A stretch of DNA of 7,172 nucleotides from the NCBI GenBank assembly GCA_964496275.1, contig CAZBYL010000079.1, forward strand, positions 1-7,172, in the 5' to 3' direction. The notes under the pieces are model-generated. The model made no database searches, had not been told where the DNA came from, and was given only the letters and a program-made list of their open reading frames with translations. The DNA is from CAZBYL01 sp964496275 (GTDB lineage Bacteria > Synergistota > Synergistia > Synergistales > Synergistaceae). Below, piece by piece: positions 5,586 through 7,172 of this stretch; the stretch's first letter is position 1, and every line of letters starts with the position of its first letter. A program made the translations under genes and the position numbers.

Positions 5586-6581
5586 ATGAACGAAACGTAT
5601 CGGGTTCCGTTGAACAAACGCAGCCCGAATTTTAATGAGACGTGCCGAGTGCGTTGTGACGGCGAAAGCAGACACGAACGCAGAGAAGGCTACATAGGCA
5701 GCGTCGCTTTCTTTAAACAAATGATAATCTTTGCCATGCTGGCAGGGCTTATACTCTTTGGCTTTGGCTTCTTTTCGCTCTTGGGCTACACAAAAGTTCT
5801 TCAAAGAGAAAACAGAACCCTTCTATCAAACATAACGGTAATGAGACAAGCCGCACACAGAGCTTCGACTGCAGTGCCGTCCGCTCCGCAGTACACAGGC
5901 GGCGTATCCTTCCCATATCAGAAAAAATTCCCAAACCTCTATGCCGCCCAACAGGACATACCGGAAGTGAGAAAATCCGGAGTTGTATACCTCACCTTTG
6001 ACGACGGTCCGTCACGCCTCACTCCAAAATACCTTGATGTACTCGCCAAACACAACGTAAAAGCCACATTCTTCGTTGTAGGCAAACAGATAGACGGAAA
6101 TCACGCGATACTTAAAAGAATAGCGGACGAAGGACACACCATAGGAATACATACTTATAGCCATGTATACTCAAATATCTATGCCTCTGTGGACGACTAC
6201 CTAAAAGACTTCAGCATGACATACGATAAAATATACAAAGCCACAGGTCAAAAGCCGCAAATATTCAGATTTCCTGGCGGCAGCATAAATGCGCACAACA
6301 GAAAAATATACAGACCTCTTGTTGCGGAAATGCTGCGCCGCGGCTTCAAATTCTATGACTGGAACGTATCTGCGTCAGATGCGGTCAGGGGCGCAACAAA
6401 TCAATCCGTATACAACAGCATGGTAAACAGCGTAAGCAAACGAGGGCAGAACATCGTACTCATGCACGACACCTCGCCGGTCACACTCAGTGCGCTCGAC
6501 AGGGCTATCTCCTCCATAAAAACAAAGGGGCTGACCTTTGAAAGCGTATCGCAGTCCGTTGCGCCGGTAACATTCTACTAA
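5586..6581 (+). CDS. Membrane-anchored polysaccharide deacetylase (NodB domain, CE4 family)
   Basis: This enzyme is predicted to remove N- or O-acetyl groups from a cell-wall or surface polysaccharide, using a bound metal. The 331-aa product has a polar N-terminus of about 45 residues and one membrane helix (about 46-67). A linker with a short helical stretch follows, then a complete NodB domain (about 133-325). All catalytic motifs are present: TFDDGPS (137-143; D139 base, D140 metal), HTYSH (189-193; metal ligands H189 and H193), RFPGG (228-232), DWN (258-260) and LMHD (292-295; H294). By topology the domain lies outside the membrane. The substrate cannot be read from the sequence. The ATG at 5586 follows AGAGG (5574-5578) by 7 nt. 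Residues 2-7 (NETYRV) are nearly repeated at 17-22 (NETCRV). Lysine is AAA in 18 of 20 codons. Confidence 0.92.
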   Translation: MNETYRVPLNKRSPNFNETCRVRCDGESRHERREGYIGSVAFFKQMIIFAMLAGLILFGFGFFSLLGYTKVLQRENRTLLSNITVMRQAAHRASTAVPSAPQYTGGVSFPYQKKFPNLYAAQQDIPEVRKSGVVYLTFDDGPSRLTPKYLDVLAKHNVKATFFVVGKQIDGNHAILKRIADEGHTIGIHTYSHVYSNIYASVDDYLKDFSMTYDKIYKATGQKPQIFRFPGGSINAHNRKIYRPLVAEMLRRGFKFYDWNVSASDAVRGATNQSVYNSMVNSVSKRGQNIVLMHDTSPVTLSALDRAISSIKTKGLTFESVSQSVAPVTFY

Positions 6582-6609
6582 CACTCGAAAATATAATTTA
6601 AAATTCCGT

Positions 6610-6615
6610 AGGGAG
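6610..6615 (+). promoter_or_regulatory. Shine-Dalgarno site supporting the TTG start of the bactofilin
   Basis: AGGGAG lies 9 nt before TTG 6625. The first in-frame ATG, at 6655, has no such site, so the TTG start is preferred. Confidence 0.7.
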
Positions 6616-6624
6616 TGGATACAT

Positions 6625-7172
6625 TTGGGATACAAAGAAAATTTTAAAACAGCGATGTACGAGGTATTCGGTGTCGGCGAAAAAACCGAAATGGAAGAAA
6701 AATCAATAATAGTGCAGGCTCCTTCCGAAAAGCCGCAGCCGCAGCCGGTACAGGCAGCATCCGAAGAAAAAGTCGTCATTCCGATGCGCAGAAAAACGGA
6801 ACGCACTCAGCAGGAAGAATGCTCCGTAATATCAAAAGACACCACGGTTGTTGGCCATATAGTCTCAAGCGGACACGTACTAATGATGGGCAGGGTTGAA
6901 GGCGACCTCACTGCTGAAGGCAATGTCAGCGTAAGCGGCGTAATAAAAGGCAACATCAAAGGAAACAACGTCGAACTCAAATCCTGCTCCGTATTGGGAG
7001 ATGTATACTCAACGGGAGTAATCGAAATTGACAACGGAACCGAAGTAATCGGCTGCCTCGGCGGAGAAGCCGTCACAGTGGACGGCAGACTGAAAGGCGA
7101 CATCGCCTCAAACACTGACGTATACTTCAAAAAAAGCGCGTTTGTAATAGGCAACGTAGTAGCCAAAAGCGT
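6625..7172 (+). CDS. Bactofilin-type polymer-forming cytoskeletal protein (3' end outside window)
   Basis: Bactofilins self-assemble without nucleotide into filaments on the inner face of the membrane and recruit cell-wall enzymes. The frame is open for 182 codons to the window edge. Residues 1-17 (GYKENFKTAMYEVFGV after the start) could form an amphipathic helix. A low-complexity Glu/Pro/Gln-rich linker (about 19-66) follows. From about residue 68 there are short repeats of the bactofilin beta-helix: HIVSSGHVLMMGRVEGDL, then EGNVSVSGVIKGNIKG, ELKSCSVLGDVYSTG and VTVDGRLKGDIAS. The start is TTG 6625. It lies 43 nt after the deacetylase stop with no terminator between, so the two are probably cotranscribed. 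Gene names such as bacA are not assigned because the class spans many subfamilies. Confidence 0.85.
   Translation, partial: MGYKENFKTAMYEVFGVGEKTEMEEKSIIVQAPSEKPQPQPVQAASEEKVVIPMRRKTERTQQEECSVISKDTTVVGHIVSSGHVLMMGRVEGDLTAEGNVSVSGVIKGNIKGNNVELKSCSVLGDVYSTGVIEIDNGTEVIGCLGGEAVTVDGRLKGDIASNTDVYFKKSAFVIGNVVAKS

Overview
The window is dominated by a complete six-gene rnf operon, all on the + strand, in the order rnfC-D-G-E-A-B (382-5413). It encodes the membrane-bound Rnf complex, a ferredoxin:NAD+ oxidoreductase that pumps Na+ or H+. A strong intrinsic terminator (5436-5475) closes the operon. Two further + strand genes follow: a membrane-anchored NodB-type polysaccharide deacetylase (5586-6581) and a bactofilin (6625 to the window edge, 3' end missing).

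Organism: this gene order, the six-cluster-style long RnfB (267 aa), the short RnfC (445 aa), good Shine-Dalgarno sites and a mid-range GC content fit an anaerobic, fermentative or amino-acid-using bacterium. Clostridia or Synergistota are the likely groups, and I cannot choose between them from the sequence alone. A paired-hairpin element at the left edge resembles, from memory, interspersed repeats of gut anaerobes.

Layout. 1-381 is AT-rich leader with paired hairpins (5-50), an unrecognised open frame on the minus strand (1-225), candidate promoter elements and the rnfC ribosome-binding site. In the rnf operon, adjacent genes overlap by 1 nt (C/D, G/E, E/A) or 8 nt (D/G), and A/B are 12 nt apart, so translation is probably coupled. 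5414-5585 holds the terminator and a possible promoter for the next unit. The deacetylase and bactofilin are 43 nt apart with no terminator between them, so they are probably cotranscribed.

How the genes work together: reduced ferredoxin gives electrons to the RnfB iron-sulfur clusters. These pass through the RnfA/RnfE membrane Fe-S site and the covalent flavins of RnfG and RnfD to RnfC, where NAD+ is reduced while cations are exported. The deacetylase/bactofilin pair looks like a separate cell-envelope module, with an outside sugar deacetylase and an inside scaffold.

No wholly new system is evident. The points most worth checking are a cysteine-bearing cytoplasmic tail on RnfE, a reversal of strand composition and lysine codon choice across the co-directional genes, and the pairing of bactofilin with the deacetylase.
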